From Planctomycetota bacterium (GTDB taxonomy: Bacteria; Planctomycetota; PUPC01; JACPCR01), in contig JAQBXN010000024.1 of assembly GCA_027625095.1 (NCBI GenBank), positions 16,852 to 80,851 on the forward strand: a stretch of DNA of 64,000 bases, read 5' to 3'. Of this stretch, positions 7,802 to 16,845 are shown in pieces. Numbering within the stretch: the first letter of the stretch is position 1; every line of letters starts with the position of its first letter. The position numbers and the translations under genes were made by a program. Under the pieces are notes generated by a model. It was not told where the DNA came from, did not search any database, and was given only the letters and a program-made list of their open reading frames with translations.

Positions 7802-9610
7802 ATGCAAGAGCAGACACCAAAATTTGAACAACGCATCCAGCAGTTCTCTACTGCCAGGAGAGGCGTGGTCAATACGACCCTGTTGCTGCGACTGGGCAGC
7901 CTTGGTCTGGCATGTGGTGCACTCTCGCTGGTGTTGCTCTGTGGATGGCTGCCGAATGCGTTCGTGAACATGACTCTGTTCATAGCTGCTGCGGTTTTCT
8001 TGCTGTCACTGTTGATCCTGCTACTTGCCCGCTGGGAGCGTTTCCGTTCGTTCCTGGCGGAAGCCATTGAGATGGAGCGGCTCGCGGGTGGCCTCAACAG
8101 CCGCATCATTTCCGCACTGGATTTTCTGCATTCGAATTGGCAGACCACGCTCACTGAAGCGGTAGTTGAACGGGCTGGCAGCGACCTCCAACAGAGATTT
8201 GAAGACAACATCGATCTCACGGAACGGAATCAGCGCAGGAAACATTTCGCTTCGTGGCTTGTGGTCTTCATTGCCATTGGCTGCACGCCCTGGTTTGGTT
8301 TTGGTCGCCTGGCCGCGAACTTTTCCAATTCCTGGAATGCTGTTTATGAGTTCATGTTCCCTGTCGAGTATGAGGTGATGCCGGGCTACGGGCGGCATGT
8401 GCGCCTGCTTGGGAAGGAATTCAAAGTTGGCCTGCAATTCAAACGGCGGGGCTTCGCGCAGGTATCGCTGGTCATGACGCATGCGGAAGGGGAAGAAAGA
8501 ATTGTAATTGTGGTCAAGGACGGACTGGCTGCTCACACTCTGACGAGTGATGTGGAGAAGGAATACAAACTTCACTTCGAGTTTGGTGAAAGGAAGACCG
8601 ATGGGCTCGACCTGATCTTTACCACCCGGCCAAGCTTGGTGAACATGCAGACCGAGCTTATTTACCCGGCCTACACTCGAATGCTGCCGCGTACGCTGGA
8701 AGGTATTCAGCAGCGATTGCTCGCGCTGACTGGTACGCGTATCACCTTGGGCTTCACTCTGTCAAAGGATCTCGAATCTGCGGTCATCACCTGGGAGGAT
8801 GGCGAAGAGCTTCCGCTCGAGGTGCTCGGCAGGTTTGCCACCGTCAGCCTGATGCATAGCAGGGCGAGGCGAGCTAGCTTTCAGGTGAAAGACATTCACG
8901 GATTCGAGCTCGAATATCCACTGCTCATCGATTTCGAAATTCAGCGTGACGAGAAACCCCGGCTCTATCTGCCGAAGCATGTGCAGGAGGAAATGGCATT
9001 CCTTGGAGAGGGGGCCGGCATGTTCGGCTTCGGAGTGCGTTTGCAGGACGACTACGGCGTCACCCGCAGCATCCTCACATGGCAGAAGAGCACCGTCGAC
9101 AATCCGACCTCAATTGTCGATCGGGGTGAGATTGAGCGGCTCATCTCACCACCGCTCCGCAAGGCGGTGGTCAGTTACGAAAAAATATTCGCCAGCCTGA
9201 ACCTGAAACCTGGCGACCGGATCTCCTTTCAGGTAGAGGCGCACGACAATCGCGCCCCCGACAGGCAGATCACCAAGTCCAGGCGAAGTGCATTCTTCAT
9301 TTACCAGGAAGATCTTGGCGGCCTTTCCATTGCGGAACTCGGCTTCGGCAGCGGCGCGCAGCTCGCCAAGGGCCGGATAGCCAAGTCGCGTAAGGGCACT
9401 CTTGTCAGAGAGCCGGCAGGCTTGCGTAACAAGGAAAAATATCAGAATGAATTTGAGGTCACGGTAACCACCAGCACTCGCGCCCCGTCAGTTCGTGGTG
9501 AGCACAGCCAAGCTACAAAAGATTACTTCCGCCTGTTGTCAAACCTCTCCTATGAAAGTGAGAAAAAAGATGGGAGGAAGGATCCTGCCCCCACGCCACC
9601 GCCCCAGTAG
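7802..9610 (+). CDS. DUF4175-like membrane protein
   Basis: The 602-residue protein has two adjacent hydrophobic helices near residues 25-75 (LLLRLGSLGLACGALSLVLL and FIAAAVFLLSLLILLLARW) and a third near 148-168 (SWLVVFIAIGCTPWFGFG). A long extracytoplasmic beta-rich region follows. Helices near the N-terminus followed by a large exposed domain match DUF4175-type proteins of planctomycetes and verrucomicrobia, but it is shorter than most members. A GTG directly precedes the ATG; I used the ATG. It heads a six-gene co-directional cluster ending in pdxA. The function is unknown, and a cell-envelope scaffold role is only a guess. Confidence 0.72.
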   Translation: MQEQTPKFEQRIQQFSTARRGVVNTTLLLRLGSLGLACGALSLVLLCGWLPNAFVNMTLFIAAAVFLLSLLILLLARWERFRSFLAEAIEMERLAGGLNSRIISALDFLHSNWQTTLTEAVVERAGSDLQQRFEDNIDLTERNQRRKHFASWLVVFIAIGCTPWFGFGRLAANFSNSWNAVYEFMFPVEYEVMPGYGRHVRLLGKEFKVGLQFKRRGFAQVSLVMTHAEGEERIVIVVKDGLAAHTLTSDVEKEYKLHFEFGERKTDGLDLIFTTRPSLVNMQTELIYPAYTRMLPRTLEGIQQRLLALTGTRITLGFTLSKDLESAVITWEDGEELPLEVLGRFATVSLMHSRARRASFQVKDIHGFELEYPLLIDFEIQRDEKPRLYLPKHVQEEMAFLGEGAGMFGFGVRLQDDYGVTRSILTWQKSTVDNPTSIVDRGEIERLISPPLRKAVVSYEKIFASLNLKPGDRISFQVEAHDNRAPDRQITKSRRSAFFIYQEDLGGLSIAELGFGSGAQLAKGRIAKSRKGTLVREPAGLRNKEKYQNEFEVTVTTSTRAPSVRGEHSQATKDYFRLLSNLSYESEKKDGRKDPAPTPPPQ

Positions 9611-9838
9611 TACTGGCCCGGGTGGGATAAACGGGCGAGGATTCCCGTCCCACGAATCGGCCGTCGAAGCTTGCAAGACTCGTGGATTCCCGGGGCTGTA
9701 GCCCCGAAGACCTTTGGCATTCATGAACGGAAAAATTTTGGGTAAAGCTCCGGTTCGCGCCCGACGCAAGACACCAACAGGCCGGCACTCCAAAGAGCAT
9801 GGCAAATGGCCATTTTGCCATGCAAGATTAACCCGACC
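9611..9838. repeat. Intergenic cluster of three inverted repeats
   Basis: Three hairpins lie between two genes of the cluster. An imperfect stem pairs TGGGA plus ACGGG (9623-9635) with CCCGTCCCA (9644-9652). A perfect 16-base hairpin CGGGGCTGTAGCCCCG is at 9691-9706. A near-perfect palindrome at 9797-9823 pairs GCATGGCAAATGG with CCATTTTGCCATGC. None has a U-tract, so they are more likely interspersed elements or mRNA structures than intrinsic terminators. Confidence 0.6.
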
Positions 9839-11854
9839 ATGAAACCTGCACTGTTCACACTCTTCGCACTTTTGATCGCCTGCTCCCCCTCGAATGCAGA
9901 GGACGCACCTTCCATCGGAGAGGCAGCCGACCAGCCCGCGGTTGTTACAGATTCAGCTCAAAGTGCCGTAAACGCTCAAGCAATCGCAACCGCAAATGTG
10001 GATGTCGCGGCTGCTGTGAAAGAACTTCCGCCTCCGCCCAGTTTGACCAGGATTTACCATTACTTTGGCATTACCGGTATCAGCAGCATTTTGTTCTGGA
10101 TGGCCGCTTTGTTGCTTCTGGTCGCCTACGTTCGCCTGCCGTTGGTAAGGACAAAGAAGTTTTCGATGGCGCTTGGCCTGGCCGCGGCTGGTTTCTTTTT
10201 GTCGGAATTAAACTCGGGGAACATCAGCGCGATCATGGTAGATCGCTCAAAGGAAATCGAGGAGGCAAGGGCGTCCCAGGCAGAAAGAGAACGCCTGGAA
10301 GAAGAGGTGGAAGGCAATGAGTCGGGTAAGAAAAAGGGAAACGCTGGCGCCCTGTCGGACATTAACATGGGCGATGAAGACAAGGAGCCAACCTCTGAAG
10401 AAAACACCGGCCGGGCGGCAAGAGACAAGCAGACCGAGGGAGAAGGAGAGGGAGAGAAACAGAGTATTTACGAAAAAGCCGCAGCCGGAGAAGAGGCCGT
10501 ACCTCTCTACAAGCTGGGAGGGAAACAGCAACGAGCAGAAAATAAGGCAGAAGAGAACACAGAAATCAGGAAGGCCGCGGCCGCCGGCGACGATCAGCAA
10601 TCGGGCCTCGGCGGTGCCCAACAGGTCGTCTTGATGCCAGAGGCCGACAAGATTCTGGCCGACAAGCTCGACATGCTGAACCTGTTTGTCGCAAAATGGA
10701 TCCTGGTACTCGCTTTAGGGATGGTCGTTTGGGATTATCTGAGCCGGTTCAACGAAACTTTTGATGCGGTCCTACCGCTCCCCATTGCCGGGCCCTGGCT
10801 GGATCGCCTTTATCCCAAGAAACACATCGTCCTTGCAAAGAGGCCAACCCCGGAAGAGCTCCGCGATTTCCTCTTGAAGGTCGTCAGGAAGGGCGAGACT
10901 TTCATCTACCTCGGCCAGGATGCGCAACTGAACGAAACTCTCATCGCCAGGCTCTGGCTGAATCTTGGCCAACGCATCAATTCCATCTTCAATCGGATCG
11001 GTCTGTGGCTCGAAGACCCCGAATCCCATCCGTTCCCGGGAATCAGTAAGGTCTGTCAATTCCTTTCACGGGATTCCAGGCTTTCACGTATCCTTACACA
11101 TCTGTCCAACAGGGCATTATTTATTTTCATCATGTTGCCGATTGTGTTGTGCGGCATGCAGTCCCTCCTCTGGCTGGTGGATGCTGCACTGCTTGAAAAT
11201 TGGCATATCGTCTGGACAGCCAGCGCGGTGGGGCTTGTCGCCCTGGTCGCTGCCTCTCTCAAGGCGCGGGAGGATCGATTTGAAGGGTTCATCATTCTGC
11301 TGAATGAATTTTTCTATCGGGCGTTCCGGCGAACGGTCTCACGGATGCCGTTCATCATGGCCTCGCTGCTGCTTCTGTTGATTCCTATCCCGATCTTCTT
11401 TGAGACGAATGAAGACGCGCTGATGCATTACGCCCTTGTTCTCTGCCTCGTGCCACTGCCATTCATATTTATCGACAGCCCGTTCCTCGAGCCTTTTCTC
11501 CGCCGGCAGAATGTGAACGGTGCGGAATCGAAAAGCTCCGATTTTATTCTTGAATCCGCCTGGTTTGGCCGGCTCGGCTTTACGTTGGATGACGAAATAC
11601 AGGCCCGACTGCTCCTGTCCGACCTCGAGGGCTTCCTCACCTCCAGGCGAATTCCCCACGCCAGCGCCTTGCGGGCGGTCAACATCATCTGGGCATTTGA
11701 AAAAGCGCCCACGAAAGAAGAGCTGGAGAAGATCGCCGAGCATTGTCAGAAGGCGAATTTTCGATTCATCATTCTGTCGGACGAGGTGCAGCACAAAGAA
11801 GGCGGCCCGTTCGAAGAAGTGCGAACCAAGATCGCCCTCAAGACGGCCTCGTAA
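9839..11854 (+). CDS. Large polytopic membrane protein, unknown family
   Basis: The 671-residue product starts with a signal-like segment (MKPALFTLFALLIACSPSNA). Membrane helices follow near residues 75-95 and 103-120. A highly charged low-complexity stretch of about 130 residues, rich in E, K and G, comes next. The second half contains about five further helices (for example LFVAKWILVLALGMVVW, ALFIFIMLPIVLCGMQSLL and MPFIMASLLLLLIPIPIFF). The C-terminal ~90 residues look soluble. I took the ATG at 9839 because the signal sequence starts there; an upstream start at 9806 would add 11 residues translated from a palindromic repeat. I recognise no domain. Its position suggests it works with the DUF4175-like protein and the PilN/PilO-like pair. 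Confidence 0.72.
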   Translation: MKPALFTLFALLIACSPSNAEDAPSIGEAADQPAVVTDSAQSAVNAQAIATANVDVAAAVKELPPPPSLTRIYHYFGITGISSILFWMAALLLLVAYVRLPLVRTKKFSMALGLAAAGFFLSELNSGNISAIMVDRSKEIEEARASQAERERLEEEVEGNESGKKKGNAGALSDINMGDEDKEPTSEENTGRAARDKQTEGEGEGEKQSIYEKAAAGEEAVPLYKLGGKQQRAENKAEENTEIRKAAAAGDDQQSGLGGAQQVVLMPEADKILADKLDMLNLFVAKWILVLALGMVVWDYLSRFNETFDAVLPLPIAGPWLDRLYPKKHIVLAKRPTPEELRDFLLKVVRKGETFIYLGQDAQLNETLIARLWLNLGQRINSIFNRIGLWLEDPESHPFPGISKVCQFLSRDSRLSRILTHLSNRALFIFIMLPIVLCGMQSLLWLVDAALLENWHIVWTASAVGLVALVAASLKAREDRFEGFIILLNEFFYRAFRRTVSRMPFIMASLLLLLIPIPIFFETNEDALMHYALVLCLVPLPFIFIDSPFLEPFLRRQNVNGAESKSSDFILESAWFGRLGFTLDDEIQARLLLSDLEGFLTSRRIPHASALRAVNIIWAFEKAPTKEELEKIAEHCQKANFRFIILSDEVQHKEGGPFEEVRTKIALKTAS

Positions 11855-12082
11855 AGCGCTCTGTCCGGATCCATTTCCCAGAATCTCCCCCAGAGGCCAA
11901 CTTGCGCATTGAAACTCATGGTGCACTCGTTCCTGACGATTGAAGGAACGGAGCCCTGAATTGAGCGATTGAGCCAGATCGGTCGAGCGACGAACGATCC
12001 CCGTTGATGTTCGAGACGTCTATCCTGTATCCTCAAAAGCTGCCTCTCACTTTGCGAGGCCTGAAGTCTTTGCCGGATTCGA

Positions 12083-12745
12083 ATGAGCTCACCCAATCCC
12101 CCCTCTCAGCCGGTCTTGCTGAAGCCTGCAAAAAAGCCATCCGCTCTCAATATCGAGCTTGCCCTCCGGCCGCTTGCCATTGTGATTCTGGTGGTATTAG
12201 TAATCTATCTGCCTGCCTCGATTTACACCGCGACGGAGGAAGGCAAGACCCTTGCCCCGCAATTAGCCTCTGCCTCGGAACTCGTGGCAAGGTGCCTGAG
12301 GCTGCAGCAGGCATTCGATTTTGAAGCGGGAAAGGTGGGCTCCGTTCTTTATCGACTTCAGACAGCCGATGCGATAGCTCGCCGCCGAGCGCATTGGGCC
12401 CGGGCGTTGAATCAATGCCTCCTCGCGCTGCCCTCGAACATCCGGGTGGCTGCCTTAGACATGACTCATGAGCCATCTCAGGCGCCCCAGGGCGAGCTGA
12501 AATTCGGCGAAGACTTTGATTCTTATAAACCTCCGCCTTCTGTGCCCGCGCTCAAGATGATCCTCAACTGCGAAATCGAACCCAAAGACGATCCCGCCCA
12601 GGCCCTCAAGCAGATTGAAGGGATGTTGGAATCCATTCCCGGCGTCCAGGGGTTTAAACTACTGGATACCAAGATGGCCAATGAAGGGGGAGCGTCTCGT
12701 CCCTCACTGATTCTTCAGTTGCTCGTTCAACCGGCGGGAACTTGA
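12083..12745 (+). CDS. PilN-like bitopic membrane protein
   Basis: This 220-residue protein has a short cytoplasmic N-terminus, one membrane helix near residues 31-49 (LAIVILVVLVIYLPASIY), a helical stalk and a C-terminal alpha/beta region ending in a strand (SLILQLLVQPAGT). The region includes ALNQCLLALPSNIRVAALDM, which resembles the W-x-x-x-L-x-x-L-x-x-x-L-P-x-x-V stretch of PilN proteins. PilN and PilO form the inner-membrane alignment platform of type IV pili and type II secretion. The next gene has PilO-like topology and starts six bases later. No pilM, pilQ or pilB lies in the window. The assignment rests on topology and short motifs, so it is tentative. Confidence 0.5.
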   Translation: MSSPNPPSQPVLLKPAKKPSALNIELALRPLAIVILVVLVIYLPASIYTATEEGKTLAPQLASASELVARCLRLQQAFDFEAGKVGSVLYRLQTADAIARRRAHWARALNQCLLALPSNIRVAALDMTHEPSQAPQGELKFGEDFDSYKPPPSVPALKMILNCEIEPKDDPAQALKQIEGMLESIPGVQGFKLLDTKMANEGGASRPSLILQLLVQPAGT

Positions 12746-12750
12746 TCAAA

Positions 12751-13530
12751 ATGGCCGCAAAGAAGTTCTGGACTTTGACTGGTATCGGCTATGCAATTGT
12801 TGCCATTGCATACGTGATCTTTGTCGGGCCATTCCATGCCGGCGCAGCCAGAAAAAGGCAGGAATTGGAGAACGTCCTACAGAAACTGGACCAATATCAC
12901 CGCCGCGGCACTACGATCGTCAATGAAAACTGGCGATCAAAGGCAATGCAGCACATCGCAAAGCTCCAGGAATACGACACGGCTGCAAAGGAATTTTTTA
13001 AAATCAGGCATGGAGAACAACTGTTTCCCTGGGCTGAGTGGCAAAGCAAGACAGACGCCACCCCAGCGGAATTTAAACTGGCCTACCTGAGCGGAATGAA
13101 GAAGCTGAGTGGGCTGGCGGACAAACTGATTCAACTGCCGGAGAGCGGGCCTCTACAATCAGAAAACTTTGAGAATCCTCCGGGGACCGAGCTTTATGCA
13201 AAGCTCTTTGAGGAACTCTGGCTCCAGTCGGAGCTCGTCGAAGTTCTGGGCCGGGCTGAGGTTACCGAACTCATTCGTATTCGTATCCCCAGACCTGATT
13301 CGCATCCCGAACGGCCAGAATCGCTTTCCGCATTTCCTGAGATCCCTTTCTCACTTGAATGCCGCCTGCCGGCTGCGTCTATTCCAGTCCTGTTTAACCA
13401 GCTTCTTCAATCTGTCGCGAATATTTCACCGGATTCTCTTAAGATTACCCTTGCTTCGCGCAATACGAACAATGCGATCATGCATTTGAATCTTACCGCC
13501 CGCGCCATACCCGAGAATTACCTCAACTAG
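12751..13530 (+). CDS. PilO / Amuc_1100-like bitopic membrane protein
   Basis: The 259-residue protein has one N-terminal membrane helix (residues 6-27, FWTLTGIGYAIVAIAYVIFVG), then a coiled-coil stalk rich in K, R, E and Q. A C-terminal globular domain ends in paired strands (IPFSLECRLPAASIPVLFNQL and NNAIMHLNLTARAIP), which recalls PilO and the verrucomicrobial Amuc_1100 family. It directly follows the PilN-like gene, supporting a heterodimer. I used the ATG at 12751; a TTG at 12742 overlaps the previous stop codon. The family match is topological, not a firm homology call. Confidence 0.5.
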   Translation: MAAKKFWTLTGIGYAIVAIAYVIFVGPFHAGAARKRQELENVLQKLDQYHRRGTTIVNENWRSKAMQHIAKLQEYDTAAKEFFKIRHGEQLFPWAEWQSKTDATPAEFKLAYLSGMKKLSGLADKLIQLPESGPLQSENFENPPGTELYAKLFEELWLQSELVEVLGRAEVTELIRIRIPRPDSHPERPESLSAFPEIPFSLECRLPAASIPVLFNQLLQSVANISPDSLKITLASRNTNNAIMHLNLTARAIPENYLN

Positions 13531-13533
13531 ACT

Positions 13534-14478
13534 ATGCCCGCTCGAACATTCAACTGCCCAAAATGCGATTACGAAAACGGAGGTCACGACCTGACCTGCG
13601 GGCAATGCGGCGTGGAGCTGTTTGTGAAGTGCCTGATGGGGGATTGTCACGGTAAGAATCGGCTTGGCTCAAATCATTGCTCCACCTGCGGTAAGAATCT
13701 GGTGGAATACCGTCTCAAACGGTGGCGGGAACTGGATGAGCTTCTGGAAAGAGCCCTCGATTTTGTTAACAGTCACGAGTCAAGCAGGGCGGTGGAACTT
13801 CTCAACAAAGTCTCGGCGGAGCAGCATCCAGAATTTGCCAAGGCACAGGATGAAGCCCTGGATCTTGTTCGCCGGATAAAGGAAGAGGAAAAACTGGAAA
13901 AGCAATCCGAAGAAGCCGCGGCCTGTGGAGACTGGCAGAAGGCGGAGGAGATTCTGCGCGAGCTCATGAAGACCTCCCCCGCACGCAAATACATCTCGGA
14001 CCGCATCAATGAACTGCGCCAGCGAAGCCAGGAACAGTTCGGCAACCAGGTCCGAAATGCGAAGGAATTGGCAGATCGAGCGAATGAAGCCTTCAGAGGG
14101 CGCGATTTCAAGACCGCCATCAATGACGCCTTTGAGTCACTCCAGAAACTTCCCCCCAATCACGCATCTGTGCCGCAGCTCGTCCACTTGATGGATGAGG
14201 CGAGGGAACAATACACCAAACGAACCCAGAGAATTCTTACAACCATCGGCGCAAGCCTCGGAATCCTGACTATCGCCGGACATTTTTTTCTCGCCGGGAA
14301 CAGACCTTCTTATGTGGTAGCCAAAGAGATCCAGAAGAAACAGGTAGAAATCACCAAGAGTCTCAAAATGTCAGAACCGCCGGAATGGAAAGTGCCAAAT
14401 TACATCAGGACGGCAGTAGATGGCTTTAGGTCGCCACCCAATGTGGTGAAAGAGACAGGGAACAGTTTTCAAAGATAA
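13534..14478 (+). CDS. Double zinc-ribbon protein with helical repeats and one membrane segment
   Basis: The N-terminal 50 residues carry two zinc ribbons. The first is CPKC (residues 8-11) with CGQC (24-27); the second is formed by CLMGDC and CSTCGK. A central all-helical region (about residues 60-225) has TPR-like features (RAVELLNKVSAEQHPEFAKA and WQKAEEILRELMKTSPARK). A single hydrophobic helix lies near residue 236 (ILTTIGASLGILTIAGHFFLAG), leaving a short exposed tail. The gene starts three bases after the PilO-like stop and ends flush against pdxA (TAAATG). DZANK-type ribbons with helical repeats suggest a protein-interaction adaptor at the membrane. No specific function is recognised. 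Confidence 0.7.
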   Translation: MPARTFNCPKCDYENGGHDLTCGQCGVELFVKCLMGDCHGKNRLGSNHCSTCGKNLVEYRLKRWRELDELLERALDFVNSHESSRAVELLNKVSAEQHPEFAKAQDEALDLVRRIKEEEKLEKQSEEAAACGDWQKAEEILRELMKTSPARKYISDRINELRQRSQEQFGNQVRNAKELADRANEAFRGRDFKTAINDAFESLQKLPPNHASVPQLVHLMDEAREQYTKRTQRILTTIGASLGILTIAGHFFLAGNRPSYVVAKEIQKKQVEITKSLKMSEPPEWKVPNYIRTAVDGFRSPPNVVKETGNSFQR

Positions 14479-15444
14479 ATGAAAAAAATCGCAATAACGA
14501 TGGGTGATCCGGCCGGTATCGGACCGGAGGTGATCCTGAAGAGCCTGGCATCAGAAGAACTGAGGGACGCCGCAGAATTTAAAATTATCGGCCACCGCAA
14601 TTTTCTTGAAAGGGCCGCCGTAACAATAAAATCCTGTTCAACCCCTCTCGTCGGACTGGACATTCTCGAAGTCGGAGAGCAACCGCAGAATAAAATCCAA
14701 CCCGGCCAGGTTTCCGCCGACGCAGGGCGCCTCTCCGTCGGCTACCTCATGGAGGCGATCCGGCTCGCAAAGGCAGGGGAAGTGGACGCCATCGTCACGG
14801 CGCCGATAAATAAGGAAGCCATTTACAAGGCCGGCTTTGATTTCCCTGGCCACACCGAAATTCTGGCAAAGGAAACCAATACCGAGAAGTTTGTCATGAT
14901 GCTTGTAGGGGGCCCGCTGCGCGTGGCACTGGTGACCATCCACGTGCCGTTACGCGACGTATTTGATCTGATCACCGAGGATTCCATCCTGGATACGATC
15001 GAAGTGGTGGATGCCGGATTGAAGCGAGATTTCGGAATCCCGAATCCGCGCATCGGAGTCTGTGGTCTGAACCCGCACGCGAGTGATGGAGGCCGTTTTG
15101 GCGACGAAGAAGCGCTCATCGTTTCCCCGGCCATCGAAAAGGCCAGGGGCCGTGGCTACAACTGCTCCGGCCCGCTTCCGCCCGATACCGCCTTCTATGC
15201 TGCCAAACAGGGCGAATACGATGTCATGATCGCGCTCTACCACGATCAGGGTCTGATCCCCATAAAAATTCTCGCTTTTGAAACAGGTGTAAACGTTACC
15301 CTGGGATTGCCGATCATTCGTTCCTCGGTGGATCACGGGACAGCATTCAACATCGTCGGCAAAGATGTGGCGTCCCCGGCATCGATGATCGAGGCGATCA
15401 AGCTGGCGGTCTCGATGGCCGAAGCGCGGGCTGCTGTAGACTGA
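14479..15444 (+). CDS. pdxA: 4-hydroxythreonine-4-phosphate dehydrogenase PdxA
   Basis: PdxA oxidises 4-phosphohydroxy-L-threonine in the DXP-dependent pyridoxal phosphate pathway, using NAD and a divalent metal. The 321-residue protein shows the family blocks in order: MGDPAGIGPEVILKSL at the N-terminus, FPGHTEILA, CGLNPHASDGGRFGDEE, LYHDQGLIPIK, and LPIIRSSVDHGTAFNIVGK with metal-binding histidines. Its length is standard. The ATG overlaps no other gene but abuts the preceding TAA. PdxA paralogues (PdxA2) also serve sugar-acid catabolism, so given the sugar-enzyme neighbourhood a non-biosynthetic role cannot be excluded. Confidence 0.95.
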   Translation: MKKIAITMGDPAGIGPEVILKSLASEELRDAAEFKIIGHRNFLERAAVTIKSCSTPLVGLDILEVGEQPQNKIQPGQVSADAGRLSVGYLMEAIRLAKAGEVDAIVTAPINKEAIYKAGFDFPGHTEILAKETNTEKFVMMLVGGPLRVALVTIHVPLRDVFDLITEDSILDTIEVVDAGLKRDFGIPNPRIGVCGLNPHASDGGRFGDEEALIVSPAIEKARGRGYNCSGPLPPDTAFYAAKQGEYDVMIALYHDQGLIPIKILAFETGVNVTLGLPIIRSSVDHGTAFNIVGKDVASPASMIEAIKLAVSMAEARAAVD

Positions 15445-15534
15445 CTTACTGATTCAAGACTGTATGATTCTTGCATTGTTGAGATAGGATCCCGGTAGCC
15501 TAAGCTCACAGCAGAAAACTGTTACAAGGAATCA

Positions 15535-15843
15535 ATGATGAGCCAAACCGAAATTCTTCCCGCTCCAGACGTGACCAGGACTGCCGATGTTTCCGACAAA
15601 TGGGAATTGGAATATCGGGCATTTCTCCGTTTGAAACCAAGCCTGCTGCAAGAGTTTGCAGACAGATATGTAGCGGTTCACGAAGAGCAAGTTGTTGATT
15701 CAGGGGAGGACAAACTGAAGTTGGGGCTGCGTGTCTATAATAAATTCGGATACGTCCCAATATTTTTCGGCTTAGTTTCCGAGTCGGCAGATCCGTTGGT
15801 CAGGATTCCTTCGCCAAGACTTTTCACCGCCGAAAACACGTGA
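15535..15843 (+). CDS. DUF5678-like small protein
   Basis: The 102-residue protein has a variable N-terminus and a conserved core: WELEYRAFLRLKPSLLQEFA, then YVAVHEEQVVDSG, then LKLGLRVYNKFGYVPIF. That is the typical DUF5678 pattern. The family has no known biochemical role but often precedes a small retropepsin-like protease gene, and remnants of such a gene overlap the stop here. A weak AAGGA lies seven bases before tandem ATG codons. The final residues (ESADPLVRIPSPRLFTAENT) look intact, so this member itself is probably not broken. Confidence 0.75.
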   Translation: MMSQTEILPAPDVTRTADVSDKWELEYRAFLRLKPSLLQEFADRYVAVHEEQVVDSGEDKLKLGLRVYNKFGYVPIFFGLVSESADPLVRIPSPRLFTAENT

Positions 15844-15983
15844 TCCGGTACAACTACAATCAACAGGTTCGTCCCCCCGCGCCCTTCGTACACGTCCTCA
15901 TACGCCACCCCATTCTGGTATCGGAGATTGCGGCTCTTCCCGCGCAGTCGGATTGTGCTGGATGGCCCAAAGATGACTCTTGA
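15840..15983 (+). pseudogene. Remnant of a retropepsin-like aspartic protease
   Basis: A GTG overlapping the stop of the DUF5678 gene opens a 47-codon frame beginning IRYNYNQQVRPPAPFVHVLI. It ends with ALPAQSDCAGWPKDDS before TGA. The start matches the usual N-terminus of the small aspartic proteases that follow DUF5678 genes. The catalytic Asp-Ser/Thr-Gly-Ala region appears degraded (SDCAG), and the frame stops before the rest of the domain. I read it as a truncated and probably non-functional partner gene. Confidence 0.55.
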
Positions 15984-16005
15984 CTTCGGATGACTGGCAG
16001 ATCGC

Positions 16006-16845
16006 ATGGCACGCATACTCATCGCAGGTTGTGGAGATGTCGGCACCGCTCTTGGACTGCAACTTTTTCAGGCTGGCCATCAGGTTTTCGGAGTCCGACG
16101 AAACGCGCATCTCTTGCCGGAGGCCATCACTCCGATAGCGGCAGACATCACGAACCTTGAAGAAATCAATAACCTGCCTGAGGATTTGGATTTCCTCTTT
16201 TTCACTGCGGCCCCAGACAGCTCAACCGAGGAAGCATACGAATCCACTTATCGCGCCGGTCTGAGGAATCTCCTTCAGTCGCTCAAAGACCAATCCATCC
16301 GTCGAGTTTTCTTTACCTCCAGCACCAGTGTCTACGCACAATCGGATGGCGAGTGGCTTGACGAAGATTCTCCCGCGGAGCCCCTGGATTTTAGAGGCAG
16401 AGTCATCCTCAGTACCGAAGCACTGCTGCTCGAGGGCCCCTACCCTTCAACCGTCCTGCGTGCTGGGGGAATCTACAGACCCGGCAGTTTGAGGCTGCTC
16501 GAAAGTGTTCGGTCGGGAAAGGCCGTTTCCATCCACGGGCCTCCTGTCTACACCAATCGAATCCATCTCGAAGATGTCGCCGGCGCCCTGGCACACCTGA
16601 TGAATCTGGAATCGCCGGAAACGCTCTACTTAGGGGTCGACGATTATCCGTGCGACCTGCGCGAAGTCGTGCAATGGATGGCCAGGAAAATTGGCGTGAC
16701 TCCGCCAACGGAGGATAACTTCGAACGCCGACACCTCAGCAGCAAGCGTTGCTCGAACGCAAAGCTCCGGGCAAGCGGCTATGACTTCAGATACCCAACG
16801 TATCGTGAGGGATATGAAGCGATCCTGGCAGATTCCAGGAGCTGA
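16006..16845 (+). CDS. NAD(P)-dependent SDR/epimerase, YeeZ-like
   Basis: The 279-residue extended short-chain dehydrogenase-like protein has a Rossmann start ARILIAGCGDVGTALGLQL. The strand RRVFFTSSTSVYAQSDGEWL carries the Ser and Tyr of the active site, and STVLRAGGIYRPGSLRLL follows. In place of the usual YxxxK helix it has a shorter STEALLLEG stretch, as in YeeZ-type atypical SDRs. The C-terminal part (NRIHLEDVAGALAHLM) is the substrate domain. The product and pathway are unknown. The gene starts 22 bases after the protease remnant and stands apart from other sugar genes. Confidence 0.85.
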   Translation: MARILIAGCGDVGTALGLQLFQAGHQVFGVRRNAHLLPEAITPIAADITNLEEINNLPEDLDFLFFTAAPDSSTEEAYESTYRAGLRNLLQSLKDQSIRRVFFTSSTSVYAQSDGEWLDEDSPAEPLDFRGRVILSTEALLLEGPYPSTVLRAGGIYRPGSLRLLESVRSGKAVSIHGPPVYTNRIHLEDVAGALAHLMNLESPETLYLGVDDYPCDLREVVQWMARKIGVTPPTEDNFERRHLSSKRCSNAKLRASGYDFRYPTYREGYEAILADSRS

